A stretch of 64,000 bases of DNA from Owenweeksia sp. (GTDB taxonomy: Bacteria; Bacteroidota; Bacteroidia; Flavobacteriales; Schleiferiaceae). The translations under genes and the position numbers were made by a program. The notes beneath the pieces are model-generated. The model saw only the letters and a program-made list of their open reading frames with translations. It did no database searches and was not told the DNA's origin. The stretch covers positions 1 to 64,000 of the forward strand of contig JANQPD010000092.1 of NCBI GenBank assembly GCA_028285465.1, read 5' to 3'. Shown piece after piece: positions 1 through 9,054 of the stretch; position 1 is the stretch's first letter, and every line of letters starts with the position of its first letter.

Positions 1-2353
1 AGTTTCCATTTACCCCGATAATGGTATTGGCAATGGGCTCGTCTCCAATGTTTACCTTGGGTGTAAGCGGGCGCTCGGAAAGACGTACCATAGTGGCGCC
101 CAGGTTCAGGTTCTCACTAAAGCGGTAATCGGCATTGATCCCTGTAAAGATCCGGGTTTGTACGTTAAAAAGGGCATTGTTTTCAAAATCTACTTTTATC
201 GGTGTTCCCGACTCCAACAAGCCTTCGTTGAGTATCTGAATGCTTCCCGCATTATAATCCACGCGGTAATCCACATCTTCTATCAATTTGGCTCCCCCTG
301 CGGTAACGGTTACCGAACCCCGCGGTATATTAAATGCGTTTAACTGTATACGGCTGCCGGAGGCAGACTTAAACTGCCCCCTTAACAGGAATTTATTGAG
401 GCGGGTTTCGTTTTGGGCTATGAAACGGGTACTGTCATACAACTCCTGGAATACATACTGATCGCGTACTTCTTCTGTATTCAACTTTCGGGAAAGGTTG
501 CTCCCAAAAGGTTCCAGTACCGGAAAGATTACCCGGCCCGTTTGTGCATTTATGGTAACCCCCTGTACAAAATCAAAGAAGCCATCGGGCTGTGCATCGT
601 TGTTTACGTTTAAGCGATCCAGTTCCATTACCCGTACGAGCAGTTGATCGGAGAGGTTTCCCTCCGGCAGGAAGGGAATAGGTACACCGGTTTCATCGTT
701 CTGGTAAAGCACATCCAGTTTAAAATCTTCCCGGTTTACCTGGTATGCTCCTAAGGAATAGATGTTTTTCATCATCAGGTCCCACATGGGTGTACGTACA
801 TCGAGTATGATGCTCTTAAGCATCTTGAGCACCAGGTTTTTGGGAGGGGTTACCCCATCATTGGAAAACTCACCTACCTGGTAGGTTTTACCGCCTGCGG
901 TAAATTGGAAGGCCACAGCCAGAACCTCATCCTGGTTAAGAGATGTACTCAGGGAAACATAACCGAGTTGGGGGTTGAAGCTATATTCCGAAGGGCGCAA
1001 CAAACGTGCATTGGCCAGTTCCACATATTCTATGGCTTCTTCAAATCCGGCACTGTTCAAGGCATTGTTTACCTGTCCTATATCCCTTACTCCGGGAAAA
1101 TTCTGCTCCAATGCATCAGGGGATAGTGCGTTGTTTTCATTATCCGGAAAACCCTGATTTTGAAAAAAACGGGTAAAAATAACCGGGCCGGGACGATTCG
1201 CAGCCGTACTGCGGTAAGCACCTTCCCCGTCTCCTTCACCAAGGTCCATAAAAGCCACGATGTTGCGGGTATTTTCCGTTTCCTGCCGTGTGTTGGTTAC
1301 CCATACTTCTACTTTGGTAATTTGTACCGGAGAAGTGATCAAAGGCACGTCTGCCACGAATCGTTCGTAGTTGTCCCTGAAATAGTGCGCTAAGAAAAAG
1401 TGCCGGTTGGCTTCATATTGATCGCCCCATATTTCAAAATCTGTGGTAGTGGCGCCTCCTTGTATATTTATGGAACTAGACTGGCTGCGCTGCTCCGAAA
1501 GCACGGTGGTAACTGTAAGTTTACCAAACTGAAACTGCCCCTTTACACCAAACAAGCTCTGTGCCCCGGTAATAAGGCTACTGTTTAAAGGCAGGCTAAC
1601 ATTGCCTATTTCAATCTTTTTTACAATGTCGTCCTCATCCCCCGTAAACTCGAGCTTCATCTGGTTCTCAAAGTTAAAGGTGGCTTCTGTATCGTAATTG
1701 GTGCTCAACTTCAACTTGGTTCCAATGTTGCCCGTAACATTCATCTGGATACGCTGATCGAAATCAAAGTTGAACGTGGTCCGGTTCCGCTCAGGGATTA
1801 TGGGGTTGTCGATGTTCTGTATCCTCCCGCCAAAGCGCAACTCTGCATAGCCCTGCGGCCTGATGTCTATGGTGTTGCTCCCGAATAGTCTTTCAAAAAG
1901 CTGGTTGTTGACCTGGATCTGCGGGATGAGAGAACTGCCCGGGTCACGTCCTTCTGCAGCTGCGGCCTCATCACTTTGTGTTTTGGTACGCCAATATTCT
2001 TCGCTTTGCTTCTGCTCTATGTAGGCGCTGTATTCTTCGGGCGTCATAAACATCGGGGGTCTGGCAATCAAACCTCCAATCTTTTGGGTAACGATATATT
2101 GATCAGTTACCGGGTCATACTCTACTTCTTCCGAATAATTGTCGGGATTGTCCAGGTAAAGCCCCCCGGTCTCCTGATCAAAAGGATATTGCAGCGAATC
2201 GCGTTCATTGGTATCGGCCGGACTTATGCGTAGCTGAGGGTCCAGCAAAGGGTTTTCCTCAAACAAGGGGGTGGTACTTGTAAAGCCCGAAAGGGTAAAC
2301 ACAGCGGCAACAAAGGCAATAAACCCTAAAGTACGTATCGACTCTTTCCCCAT
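1..2353 (-). CDS. sprA: Gliding motility / T9SS translocon protein SprA, N-terminal part (runs off window)
   Basis: This frame is open from an ATG at 2353 to the window edge, giving 784 codons of a protein that is usually well over 2000 residues. The start has a signal-peptide-like hydrophobic stretch (FIAFVAAVFTLSG). SprA-typical text follows, such as DIRPQGYAELRFGGR, RNRTTFNFDFDQRIQMN, FGVKGQFQFGKLTVTTV and SVTVTAGGAKLIEDVDYRVDY. SprA forms the very large outer-membrane channel of the type IX secretion system, which exports the CTD-tagged proteins encoded elsewhere in this window. The ATG directly abuts the ruvA stop codon (TAG then ATG, no gap), so the two genes are co-transcribed and probably translationally coupled. 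The C-terminal part lies outside the window. Confidence 0.95.
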   Translation of the reverse strand, partial: MGKESIRTLGFIAFVAAVFTLSGFTSTTPLFEENPLLDPQLRISPADTNERDSLQYPFDQETGGLYLDNPDNYSEEVEYDPVTDQYIVTQKIGGLIARPPMFMTPEEYSAYIEQKQSEEYWRTKTQSDEAAAAEGRDPGSSLIPQIQVNNQLFERLFGSNTIDIRPQGYAELRFGGRIQNIDNPIIPERNRTTFNFDFDQRIQMNVTGNIGTKLKLSTNYDTEATFNFENQMKLEFTGDEDDIVKKIEIGNVSLPLNSSLITGAQSLFGVKGQFQFGKLTVTTVLSEQRSQSSSINIQGGATTTDFEIWGDQYEANRHFFLAHYFRDNYERFVADVPLITSPVQITKVEVWVTNTRQETENTRNIVAFMDLGEGDGEGAYRSTAANRPGPVIFTRFFQNQGFPDNENNALSPDALEQNFPGVRDIGQVNNALNSAGFEEAIEYVELANARLLRPSEYSFNPQLGYVSLSTSLNQDEVLAVAFQFTAGGKTYQVGEFSNDGVTPPKNLVLKMLKSIILDVRTPMWDLMMKNIYSLGAYQVNREDFKLDVLYQNDETGVPIPFLPEGNLSDQLLVRVMELDRLNVNNDAQPDGFFDFVQGVTINAQTGRVIFPVLEPFGSNLSRKLNTEEVRDQYVFQELYDSTRFIAQNETRLNKFLLRGQFKSASGSRIQLNAFNIPRGSVTVTAGGAKLIEDVDYRVDYNAGSIQILNEGLLESGTPIKVDFENNALFNVQTRIFTGINADYRFSENLNLGATMVRLSERPLTPKVNIGDEPIANTIIGVNGN

Positions 2354-2932
2354 CTACAGTTTTTTCAAAGCCGCTTTGATCAGGTCTTCCACCGGCATAT
2401 CCGCCTTTTCGCGTTGAAGGCCCAGAATGATTTTTTCCGTTTGACGGGATGCGTAACCCAATACCTCGAGCGCTGCAACTGCTTCTGAAGCATTGCTAGA
2501 AGGTCCTGCAACTACTGTTTCAACAGCGTTTAAGGCACCTACCTTGTCCTTAAGGTCTACAATGATGCGTTCAGCTGTTTTGGCACCGATGCCTTTAACG
2601 GACTTGAGCAATTGTACATGCTCCCCGGCAATGGCCTGCTGTACTTCTTCAATACTCAGGCTACTCAAAATAACCCGGGCTGTATTGCCGCCTACGCCAG
2701 ATACGGAAATAAGCAGGGAAAAGAGCGCTCTCTCTGCTTTTTGGTAAAATCCAAAGAGGGTTTGTGCATCTTCCTTATATATAGGTAAGGTGTATAGCTT
2801 GATATGTGCATTTTGAGCAATAGCGGAGTAGGTTTGCAAACTAATGCTTACCGCATAACCCACCCCGTTACATTCTATAACAGCTTGAGTGGGACTTACT
2901 TCTACAAGCTTTCCATTAAGGTGATCGATCAT
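2354..2932 (-). CDS. ruvA: Holliday junction branch migration protein RuvA
   Basis: The 192-residue product has the normal RuvA length and layout. An N-terminal OB-fold (IDHLNGKLVEVSPTQAVIECNGVGYAV) is followed by tandem helix-hairpin-helix motifs near residues 75-130 (LISVSGVGGNTAR, KSVKGIGAKTAERI), and a C-terminal three-helix domain contacts RuvB (EALEVLGY...). RuvA binds four-way DNA junctions as a tetramer and loads the RuvB helicase during recombinational repair. Its partner ruvB is at 14716-15744, not adjacent. The gene precedes sprA with no spacer, an arrangement often seen in flavobacteria. A TACTTTTG box lies about 50 bases upstream of the start. Confidence 0.96.
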   Translation of the reverse strand: MIDHLNGKLVEVSPTQAVIECNGVGYAVSISLQTYSAIAQNAHIKLYTLPIYKEDAQTLFGFYQKAERALFSLLISVSGVGGNTARVILSSLSIEEVQQAIAGEHVQLLKSVKGIGAKTAERIIVDLKDKVGALNAVETVVAGPSSNASEAVAALEVLGYASRQTEKIILGLQREKADMPVEDLIKAALKKL

Positions 2933-2984
2933 TGAGAAATAGGCCTGGTTACTTTCTATTTTTACTCAGCAGTGAAAAGAACGC

Positions 2985-2992
2985 CAAAAGTA
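2985..2992 (-). promoter_or_regulatory. Candidate -7 box for ruvA-sprA
   Basis: The minus strand reads TACTTTTG, an exact match to the Bacteroidota -7 consensus TAnnTTTG, about 53 bases upstream of the ruvA ATG. No convincing -33 TTTG was found. Confidence 0.4.
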
Positions 2993-3018
2993 GCCATTTC
3001 ATATATGGAGATAAAAAA

Positions 3019-3043
3019 AAGCTTGGGTGAAAAACCCAAGCTT
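3019..3043 (-). terminator. Intrinsic terminator after the small CTD protein gene
   Basis: A perfect 10-bp stem (AAGCTTGGGT / ACCCAAGCTT) encloses a 5-base loop. On the minus strand a run of eight T follows (plus-strand A run 3013-3020). It lies just downstream of the gene at 3069-3770 and isolates it from ruvA. Confidence 0.85.
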
Positions 3044-3068
3044 GCTGTAATAATCGGAATAGCAGCGT

Positions 3069-3770
3069 CTACTGCACTACCAATTTTTTGGTAATCAAGG
3101 CTTTGTTGCCTTGCCTTAACGTATAAAAGTAAATTCCCCTGGAAAGTTTTTTTAAGTCAATATCAAAGTGTTCATCAGAAGAAATTGTTTTGGTAAAGAT
3201 TCTTCCTCCCACCATGTTGTACAATTGAAAGTCTGTTTTTTCCCCATTGATGTTTTCCAGCTTCACGCTGATCCTATCACTTGCCGGGTTGGGAAACACC
3301 GTCACCTCAGGGAGCTTGGTTTCATCCAGCGAAAAATTAGTGGTGACTTCAAACTGCATGGTAAACGCAATGCTGTCCGTTTCATCAAATTGCTTGTAAA
3401 AAACATAGGTAATGGCACCTGACCGTGGAACACCGTCTCCATCCGGATACACGTGCCCTACAAATTCACGGTTTTCCTGGCCGGCCCTGATCGTTAGGGG
3501 AAACAAGGCGACAGACACCTCGGGATTAAAGCACGTTTGCCAGCATATCGCATTACTGTCCGTTAACTCATTGTAGTTTGCGTCAATACGCTTCACTAAA
3601 TAATTCCCATCCAGGTTTGAAACATTTTTAACCGTTACATAACCAAAGATGTCTACGGAATTGCTGGCGTTGCCATAAACCACGCTGTCTGCCTCAATAA
3701 TACTGAGGGTTTGAGCAAAAGAGCCTCCCCCGATAAGGGCGAAAAAAAGTAGGGATAGGGTTTTTTTCAT
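3069..3770 (-). CDS. Small secreted protein with T9SS type A sorting domain
   Basis: The 233-residue product has a signal peptide (MKKTLSLLFFALIGGGSFAQ), a beta-rich domain of about 110 residues, and a C-terminal T9SS sorting domain from about residue 155 (VTVFPNPASDRISVKLEN ... GIYFYTLRQG ... KKLVVQ). A CWQTCF motif places Cys76 and Cys80 in a C-x3-C arrangement. A paralogue at 6181-6897 has the same text (EADSVVYGNASN, VKR-D, LTDSNAICW--CF). It is divergently transcribed from the large Omp28-like CTD gene at 3867, and the same pairing recurs at 6181/7104. Export and surface attachment follow from the CTD. The domain itself is not recognised and its function is unknown. Confidence 0.85.
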   Translation of the reverse strand: MKKTLSLLFFALIGGGSFAQTLSIIEADSVVYGNASNSVDIFGYVTVKNVSNLDGNYLVKRIDANYNELTDSNAICWQTCFNPEVSVALFPLTIRAGQENREFVGHVYPDGDGVPRSGAITYVFYKQFDETDSIAFTMQFEVTTNFSLDETKLPEVTVFPNPASDRISVKLENINGEKTDFQLYNMVGGRIFTKTISSDEHFDIDLKKLSRGIYFYTLRQGNKALITKKLVVQ

Positions 3771-3866
3771 GTGAACGTATTTAAAGCGGTAAATATAAGC
3801 CTTTGTGTTTTTAATGTAAAATTTTCTTTAATTTACAGCTTCATTCATTTAAATACCCTATCAAAC

Positions 3867-5909
3867 ATGAAAAAACAGTTACAAACCCTCTTTCTATTGC
3901 TTATGGGCTTTGGTGTTGCTGCGCAGCAGTATTACCAGCTTCCCGCAATAAATGCAGGAGTCAACCCAAAAGGGCTGAACACCGACATTGAGGAGCCCTC
4001 AGGAGCGCTCACCCCTTTAGGATGGACCGTGATTTTAGCCTCTACGGCAACGGATGCCTGGAGCCCGGATCAGACCATTCCTTTCAGCTTTGACTTCAAC
4101 GGCACCCCAGAAACCGCTTATAAGGTTTCCAATACAGGTGTACTGACCTTTGATGTAGGTGCCACTACAGTACCCGCTAACCCAAACGGAGGCATTCCCA
4201 ATTCCGTAATTCCCAACAAGTCGGTTTTGGTATGGGGGCTGAATATATCCGGGGCAAACGATGCCATTTTGAGCAAAACCTTTGGTACAGCTCCCAACCG
4301 CCAGCATTGGGTGATCTTTGCATCGGCTAGTGCTACAAGTATTGGCACAGGCTTTACTTATTGGTCTATTGTGTTGGAAGAAGGCTCCAACAGCATCTAT
4401 ATAGTAGATCAAAGAACAGCTTCTAATCCTGCTGGAGGAAATGTATCTCTTACTGCCGGCATCCAAATTGACGGGGCTACTGCCATTGCGGTAAGCGGCA
4501 CGCCAAGTCTGGTCAGCCAGACGACTGGAGCTTCCGATGCCTCTGACAATACTTTTTACGAGTTTATCTATGGCACACAACCCGATTATGATCTTTCCCT
4601 CGAAAGTTATGACATCGACAACGGCTATGGCTTGAACCAGCTTATTTCCGGAGACCTCACCGTACAGAACCGGGGTACTATGGCCGTAAGCTCATTCGAC
4701 ATCAATTATTCTATAAACGGGGGCGCTACGGTAACTTCAACGGTTAACAGGTCCGTTTCTACCGGGGATTTCAACACCGCCTCGGAATCTACCTATACGC
4801 CCACTGCAGCAGGCAACTACAACATGAAAATATGGGTATCTAACATCAATGGTAACCCGGACGAGGTTAGCTCTAACGACACCCTTGACCTCACCTTTTT
4901 CGCTGCAGCCACTGTTGCACGTAATGTACTGGCCGAAGAATTCTCAAGCTCTACCTGTCCCCCCTGTAAAACCTGGAACGACAATGTGTATAATGCTGCC
5001 CTGGCCAATTACAACCAGATGGGCAATGAGCTTGTGATCAAGTACCAGGTTCCTATCCCCACTCCCGGCGACCCTAGCCGCAACGCTGATTCTGACGACC
5101 GCAGAAGTTACTATGGGGTAAATGCAGCCCCTACCATGCTGGTGAACGGTATTGAACCAAACTACGATGGGATTGCCACCTGGACGGATGCGGCTAACGC
5201 TTATGCTGCTGCAGAAGCCGCCGGTTTGGCAAAGGCGGCTTTTGTAGACATTACCACTACTGCCGAGCTAAATGGCCAAGGCCCTGTATCTACCGTTACC
5301 ATAAACGCAACCATTACTCCTAACATTGATATGAGTGGAGGAGACTACCGTGCCCAGGTAGTAGTGTTGCAAAAGGCTTACACCTTTAACGGAGCTACCA
5401 ATGGTGATTTTAACTACAAGCATGTAATGCGTAAAATGCTGCCCGATGCAGATGGTACTACCTTGACGGTTGCGGCCGGAGCAAGCCAGTCTATCACAGA
5501 ATCCTTCACTTTTGATGTAGGTAACGTAGCCATGGGGAACTTTAACCTTTGGAACAACGACATCGAAGTAATCGTTTTCGTAGAAAACACCAATACGCAG
5601 ACCATCTCTAATGCCAAGCAGGCAAGCGTTACTACCATTGGCCTGAATGAGAGTGAGGTACTTACAGGTGTCAAGGTTTTCCCTAATCCCGCTTCAGGAG
5701 TGGTTCATGTTTCTATAGAAAATGAAGATGTTCAGAAGATGGATGTAAGCATTGTAAATGCTATCGGACAACAGGTGTTCTCAGGTTCTTATACCGAAGG
5801 ACAGCGTTTGATCAGCATTCCTACAGATAAGTATGACGCTGGTGTGTATATCATTAACCTTAAGGGTGGCAATAAAGTAGCTACTCAACGCCTGGTGATT
5901 ACAGACTAA
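3867..5909 (+). CDS. Omp28-like / thioredoxin-fold protein with T9SS sorting domain
   Basis: The ATG at 3867 was preferred over an in-frame upstream start because it begins a proper signal peptide (MKKQLQTLFLLLMGFGVAA). This gives 680 residues. The N-terminal half is beta-rich, with a CARDB-like segment near residues 240-345 (DLSLESYDIDNGYGLNQLISG, YTPTAAGNYNMKIWVSN). An Omp28/thioredoxin-like domain begins near residue 350 with EEFSSSTCPPCKTWN, whose active-site-like Cys364-Pro-Pro-Cys367 suggests disulfide chemistry. The last 75 residues form a T9SS type A sorting domain (VKVFPNPASGVVHV...ATQRLVITD). A paralogue sharing the redox and CTD parts is at 7104-8969. It is expected at the cell surface or released; the substrate is unknown. 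Confidence 0.88.
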   Translation: MKKQLQTLFLLLMGFGVAAQQYYQLPAINAGVNPKGLNTDIEEPSGALTPLGWTVILASTATDAWSPDQTIPFSFDFNGTPETAYKVSNTGVLTFDVGATTVPANPNGGIPNSVIPNKSVLVWGLNISGANDAILSKTFGTAPNRQHWVIFASASATSIGTGFTYWSIVLEEGSNSIYIVDQRTASNPAGGNVSLTAGIQIDGATAIAVSGTPSLVSQTTGASDASDNTFYEFIYGTQPDYDLSLESYDIDNGYGLNQLISGDLTVQNRGTMAVSSFDINYSINGGATVTSTVNRSVSTGDFNTASESTYTPTAAGNYNMKIWVSNINGNPDEVSSNDTLDLTFFAAATVARNVLAEEFSSSTCPPCKTWNDNVYNAALANYNQMGNELVIKYQVPIPTPGDPSRNADSDDRRSYYGVNAAPTMLVNGIEPNYDGIATWTDAANAYAAAEAAGLAKAAFVDITTTAELNGQGPVSTVTINATITPNIDMSGGDYRAQVVVLQKAYTFNGATNGDFNYKHVMRKMLPDADGTTLTVAAGASQSITESFTFDVGNVAMGNFNLWNNDIEVIVFVENTNTQTISNAKQASVTTIGLNESEVLTGVKVFPNPASGVVHVSIENEDVQKMDVSIVNAIGQQVFSGSYTEGQRLISIPTDKYDAGVYIINLKGGNKVATQRLVITD

Positions 5910-5942
5910 AATAGTTTCTTCCTCAATTGAAGGAAGCAATAT

Positions 5943-5978
5943 AAAACCCCCGACATGGTTTTCCATATCGGGGGTTTT
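5943..5978 (+). terminator. Intrinsic terminator after the 3867-5909 gene
   Basis: A 16-base arm pair (AAAACCCCCGACATGG with CCATATCGGGGGTTTT) has one mismatch and a TTTT loop. A T-rich tail follows on the plus strand. A-rich sequence on the other side means it could also act in reverse. Confidence 0.85.
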
Positions 5979-6123
5979 TATTTTTAACGGTCTCTTCCGA
6001 AGGCTTTTACCCGGCACATCCTTTATACATGCACCGGCATACCTTTATCCTGTAATTAAGGGGCTACTTACCTCAGATCTCCCAGTCTTAATCAAAGGAG
6101 GGATCTCCCGAGGTGCAAAAAAA

Positions 6124-6145
6124 AACACCGCCTGTAGGCGGTGTT
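6124..6145 (-). terminator. Intrinsic terminator after the second small CTD gene
   Basis: A perfect 9-bp stem (AACACCGCC / GGCGGTGTT) has a TGTA loop. A T run follows on the minus strand (plus-strand A run just before 6124). It lies 36 bases beyond the stop codon of the 6181-6897 gene. Confidence 0.85.
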
Positions 6146-6180
6146 GTAATCACTTTTCAGTAGTTGGCAAAACGGTCGGT

Positions 6181-6897
6181 CTATTGGACTAAAAGCTTTT
6201 TGGTGCTCAGGGTTTTTCCTGCCCGCTCAACTGCATAAAAGTATAAACCCCTCGGCCATTCAGAAATGGTCAAGGTCTGTTTTCTTCCCCCCGTACCCAG
6301 CGGCATGCTTTTCTTTAAACTACCCGTTACGTCAAATATTTTGAGGATATCCCCTCCTTTGCCAAGGGTACCGGCAGAGAAAGAAAGTACTTGCGAAGCA
6401 GGATTTGGATACACTTTTACGTATTCCAATTGAGATTCCTCTAAACTAAAGTTAGCGGATACCGCATAATAAATTGTATGCGCTATAGAATCCATTGGGT
6501 TGTTCTCGTTGAAAAACACATACGTAATAGGCCCGCTTTGCACAACTCCGTCCAGGTCTGGGTACACATGACCGCTAAAATCATTATACACACTATCCGG
6601 GATCATCACGGATGAAAAAGGGGTTTGTGAAGTGGAAGGGGGGAAGCAGATCCCCCAGCAGATGGCGTTGCTGTCTGTAAGTGCATTATAGCCTTTGCTA
6701 TCCATGCGCTTTACCATTACATCCACATTCACGCGGGAAACATTTTTCAATTTAATATGTCCGCTGATGTCGACAGTATTGCTGGCATTGCCATAAACGA
6801 TGGAATCTGCCTCTACAATTTCAAAGCTCTGCCCTTTGACGGGGCTCCATCCTAAACAGGCCGCTATAAAAGACAGAAAGAGTATTTTTTTGAACAT
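6181..6897 (-). CDS. Small secreted protein with T9SS type A sorting domain (paralogue of 3069-3770)
   Basis: The ATG at 6897 was chosen; an upstream TTG at 6915 adds six residues ahead of an already good signal peptide (MFKKILFLSFIAACLGWSPV). The 238-residue product matches its neighbour at 3069-3770 along its length: EADSIVYGNASN, KNVS, VKRMD, LTDSNAICWGICF, GHVYPDLDGV. The C-x3-C motif is Cys80/Cys84. The last 75 residues are a T9SS sorting domain (VKVYPNPASQVLSFSAG ... GLYFYAVERAG ... KKLLVQ). It is divergent from the larger CTD protein at 7104, repeating the 3069/3867 pairing. Function is unknown; a partner or chaperone-like role beside the thioredoxin-like protein is inference. Confidence 0.84.
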   Translation of the reverse strand: MFKKILFLSFIAACLGWSPVKGQSFEIVEADSIVYGNASNTVDISGHIKLKNVSRVNVDVMVKRMDSKGYNALTDSNAICWGICFPPSTSQTPFSSVMIPDSVYNDFSGHVYPDLDGVVQSGPITYVFFNENNPMDSIAHTIYYAVSANFSLEESQLEYVKVYPNPASQVLSFSAGTLGKGGDILKIFDVTGSLKKSMPLGTGGRKQTLTISEWPRGLYFYAVERAGKTLSTKKLLVQ

Positions 6898-6921
6898 AAG
6901 CTGTATTCTTTGCAAGATTCA

Positions 6922-6929
6922 CAAAGATA
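6922..6929 (-). promoter_or_regulatory. Candidate -7 box for the 6181-6897 gene
   Basis: The minus strand reads TATCTTTG, an exact TAnnTTTG match, 25 bases upstream of the ATG. Confidence 0.45.
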
Positions 6930-7030
6930 CAACTATCAGGCCAAAACCTGCTTTCTTCAACTGCTACGGAAAGCCCTTACACCTGTAGCATGCTTCTGAT
7001 TCTGAGACCGGAGAGAAACCCAAAACACCC

Positions 7031-7038
7031 TAATTTTG
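7031..7038 (+). promoter_or_regulatory. Candidate -7 box for the 7104-8969 gene
   Basis: TAATTTTG is an exact TAnnTTTG match, 65 bases upstream of the ATG at 7104. No clear -33 TTTG was seen. Confidence 0.4.
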
Positions 7039-7103
7039 TTCAAAAATGATCGAATTAACCAAAAGTTAATACTAAATTAGGCGCCCATTAAAATCCCTTT
7101 ACC

Positions 7104-8969
7104 ATGAAAAAACTTTTATTCTTTGGCTTAGCCTTGAGTTTTTTAGGGGCACAGGCTCAAATTTTTTCAGAAGATTTCAGCAATGGCATCCCCTCGTCAT
7201 TCACCCTAATCGATAATGACGGAAATACACCCGCTGCGCAAGTAAGCTTTATAACCGATGCCTGGGTTGCCAGGACTTCGACAGACGGAAACGGATATGC
7301 GGCCAGCACTTCGTGGTACGCCCCCCCTGGGACAGCAGACGATTGGTTGATCACCCCGGCAATTACCATTACCAATAGCGATACGTATTTGCTTTGGAAG
7401 GCAGGTGCGCAGGATCAGAGCTTTCCAGACGGATACGAAGTATTGATCTCAACTACCGGTACAGCAATTGCTGACTTCTCGGTAGCATACAGCAACCCGG
7501 GTGAAGGCGCACCATTTGTTTCTCGTGCGCTTGACCTTTCTTCTTATGTGGGAAGCACTATTCATGTCGCATTCAGAAATAACTCTAACGATATGTTTTT
7601 ACTTCTTGTTGACGATATCGTAGTTAATGAATTTCCTGATGTGGATGTAGCTGGTTTAGACGTTATTGTAGACAAGTTCTACGCTACTAATACAGCCGTT
7701 GACATAGAAGCTACCTTTACCAACAATGGTAAAGGTGTTAGCAGTGCTACGTTAAACTATAGCGTAAACGGCGGAACTCCTGTAAGTACAGCTCTCTCGG
7801 GGTTCACCTTCAATCCAACAGCAACCGAAACTTTTGTTAGTGGAACAACATGGACACCAACTGCTGCCGGGCAATACAAAATCAAAGCCTGGCTGAGCAA
7901 TATAAATGGTGGAACAGCTGATGCAAACAATACAAATGATACGGCATATGCTGATGTAACGGTATTATCCAACCCACCTCAGCGTAATGTTCTGGCTGAG
8001 GAATTTTCAAGTTCTACATGCCCTCCCTGTAAAACATGGAACGATAATGTATACAACGCTGCACTCGCCGGTTATAATAATTTCGGAGATAAGCTGGTAG
8101 TGAAGTACCAGGTGCCTATTCCTGTAGCCGGAGACCCCAGCCGAAACCCGGATTCAGATGCAAGAAGAGCTTATTATGGCGTAAACTCAGCCCCTACCAT
8201 GCTGGTTAATGGCCGGGAGCCTGAAGGTTATGCAACCATTACCACCTGGGCCGATGCTACCAATGCTTATACAGAGGCAGAAGCAGATGGCCTTGCTGCT
8301 CCGGCTTTAGCCGAAATTGTTGCTTCTGCAGATGTTGACGGCCAAGGAAATAATACCACTATTACCGTAAACGCTACCATTAATCCTATAATAGATATGA
8401 ATAATGGAAATTATCGTGTACAAATGGTTGTATCACAAAAAGCATACACTTTTAATGGTGCTACAAATGGGGACTTTAATTATAAGCATGTAATGCGTAA
8501 AATGCTCCCAGACCCAAATGGAACCGCACTTAATACGGCAGCCGGCGGAAGTCAGGCAGTTACCGGTTCTTTTCAATTTCCTGTTGGGGGCGTTGCCGAG
8601 GGCAATTATAACCTGTGGAATAACAATATTGAAGTTATTGTCTTTGTGGAAGATATAGATGATATGAGTATTTCCAATGCTTCACAAGCTCATCTGAATA
8701 TTATTGGCCTGGGTGAAAATCAGACTTTGGCCGGCGTTAGTATTTTCCCTAATCCCGCGAATAATAGAATGGGTATTGTTATTGAGAACAACAACAATGA
8801 GGTATCTGTACAACTGACCAACACCATTGGTCAAACGGTTCGCAAAAGTACTTTTAGCCCTAATGAAAATATCATCCTTGATACCCAGAACCTTGAAATG
8901 GGCATGTATGTCATTACTGTTACGGCAGGAAATAGGTCTTATACACAACGTGTAGCGATCAGCCACTAA
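7104..8969 (+). CDS. Choice-of-anchor J / Omp28-thioredoxin-like protein with T9SS sorting domain
   Basis: The 621-residue product has a signal peptide (MKKLLFFGLALSFLGAQAQ). A cleaved-adhesin / choice-of-anchor J type domain spans about residues 20-175 (FSEDFSNGIPSSFTLIDNDG, ADDWLITPAI, VDDIVVNEF). A CARDB-like segment follows, then an Omp28/thioredoxin-like domain starting EEFSSSTCPPCKTWN with Cys306 and Cys309. A T9SS sorting domain ends the protein (VSIFPNPANNRMGIVIEN...TQRVAISH). From about residue 290 onward it closely matches the protein at 3867-5909, while the N-terminal domain differs. The codons look more A/T-rich than in that paralogue. A hairpin terminator follows. It is probably surface-exposed with thiol-disulfide activity; the substrate is unknown. 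Confidence 0.88.
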   Translation: MKKLLFFGLALSFLGAQAQIFSEDFSNGIPSSFTLIDNDGNTPAAQVSFITDAWVARTSTDGNGYAASTSWYAPPGTADDWLITPAITITNSDTYLLWKAGAQDQSFPDGYEVLISTTGTAIADFSVAYSNPGEGAPFVSRALDLSSYVGSTIHVAFRNNSNDMFLLLVDDIVVNEFPDVDVAGLDVIVDKFYATNTAVDIEATFTNNGKGVSSATLNYSVNGGTPVSTALSGFTFNPTATETFVSGTTWTPTAAGQYKIKAWLSNINGGTADANNTNDTAYADVTVLSNPPQRNVLAEEFSSSTCPPCKTWNDNVYNAALAGYNNFGDKLVVKYQVPIPVAGDPSRNPDSDARRAYYGVNSAPTMLVNGREPEGYATITTWADATNAYTEAEADGLAAPALAEIVASADVDGQGNNTTITVNATINPIIDMNNGNYRVQMVVSQKAYTFNGATNGDFNYKHVMRKMLPDPNGTALNTAAGGSQAVTGSFQFPVGGVAEGNYNLWNNNIEVIVFVEDIDDMSISNASQAHLNIIGLGENQTLAGVSIFPNPANNRMGIVIENNNNEVSVQLTNTIGQTVRKSTFSPNENIILDTQNLEMGMYVITVTAGNRSYTQRVAISH

Positions 8970-8994
8970 AACTGGCTTTATTTTTGAGAAAACG

Positions 8995-9021
8995 GAGTAG
9001 CCACGCTTGTCGTGGCTACTC
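8995..9021 (+). terminator. Hairpin terminator after the 7104-8969 gene
   Basis: A perfect 11-bp stem (GAGTAGCCACG / CGTGGCTACTC) has a 5-base loop. Only a short T-rich tail (TCTTTG) follows. It may be partial, allowing read-through into the thioredoxin gene 34 bases later. Confidence 0.7.
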
Positions 9022-9054
9022 TCTTTGCTAAAAAACTACAACAAAAACAGGAAT

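Noticed and set aside
1-2233. Series of short plus-strand frames at the window start
   Set aside because: They are antisense to the sprA frame, which is continuous and clearly recognisable.
3771-3866. Extended N-terminus of the 3867 gene
   Set aside because: The extra 32 codons overlap the divergent promoter region and would place the signal peptide internally.
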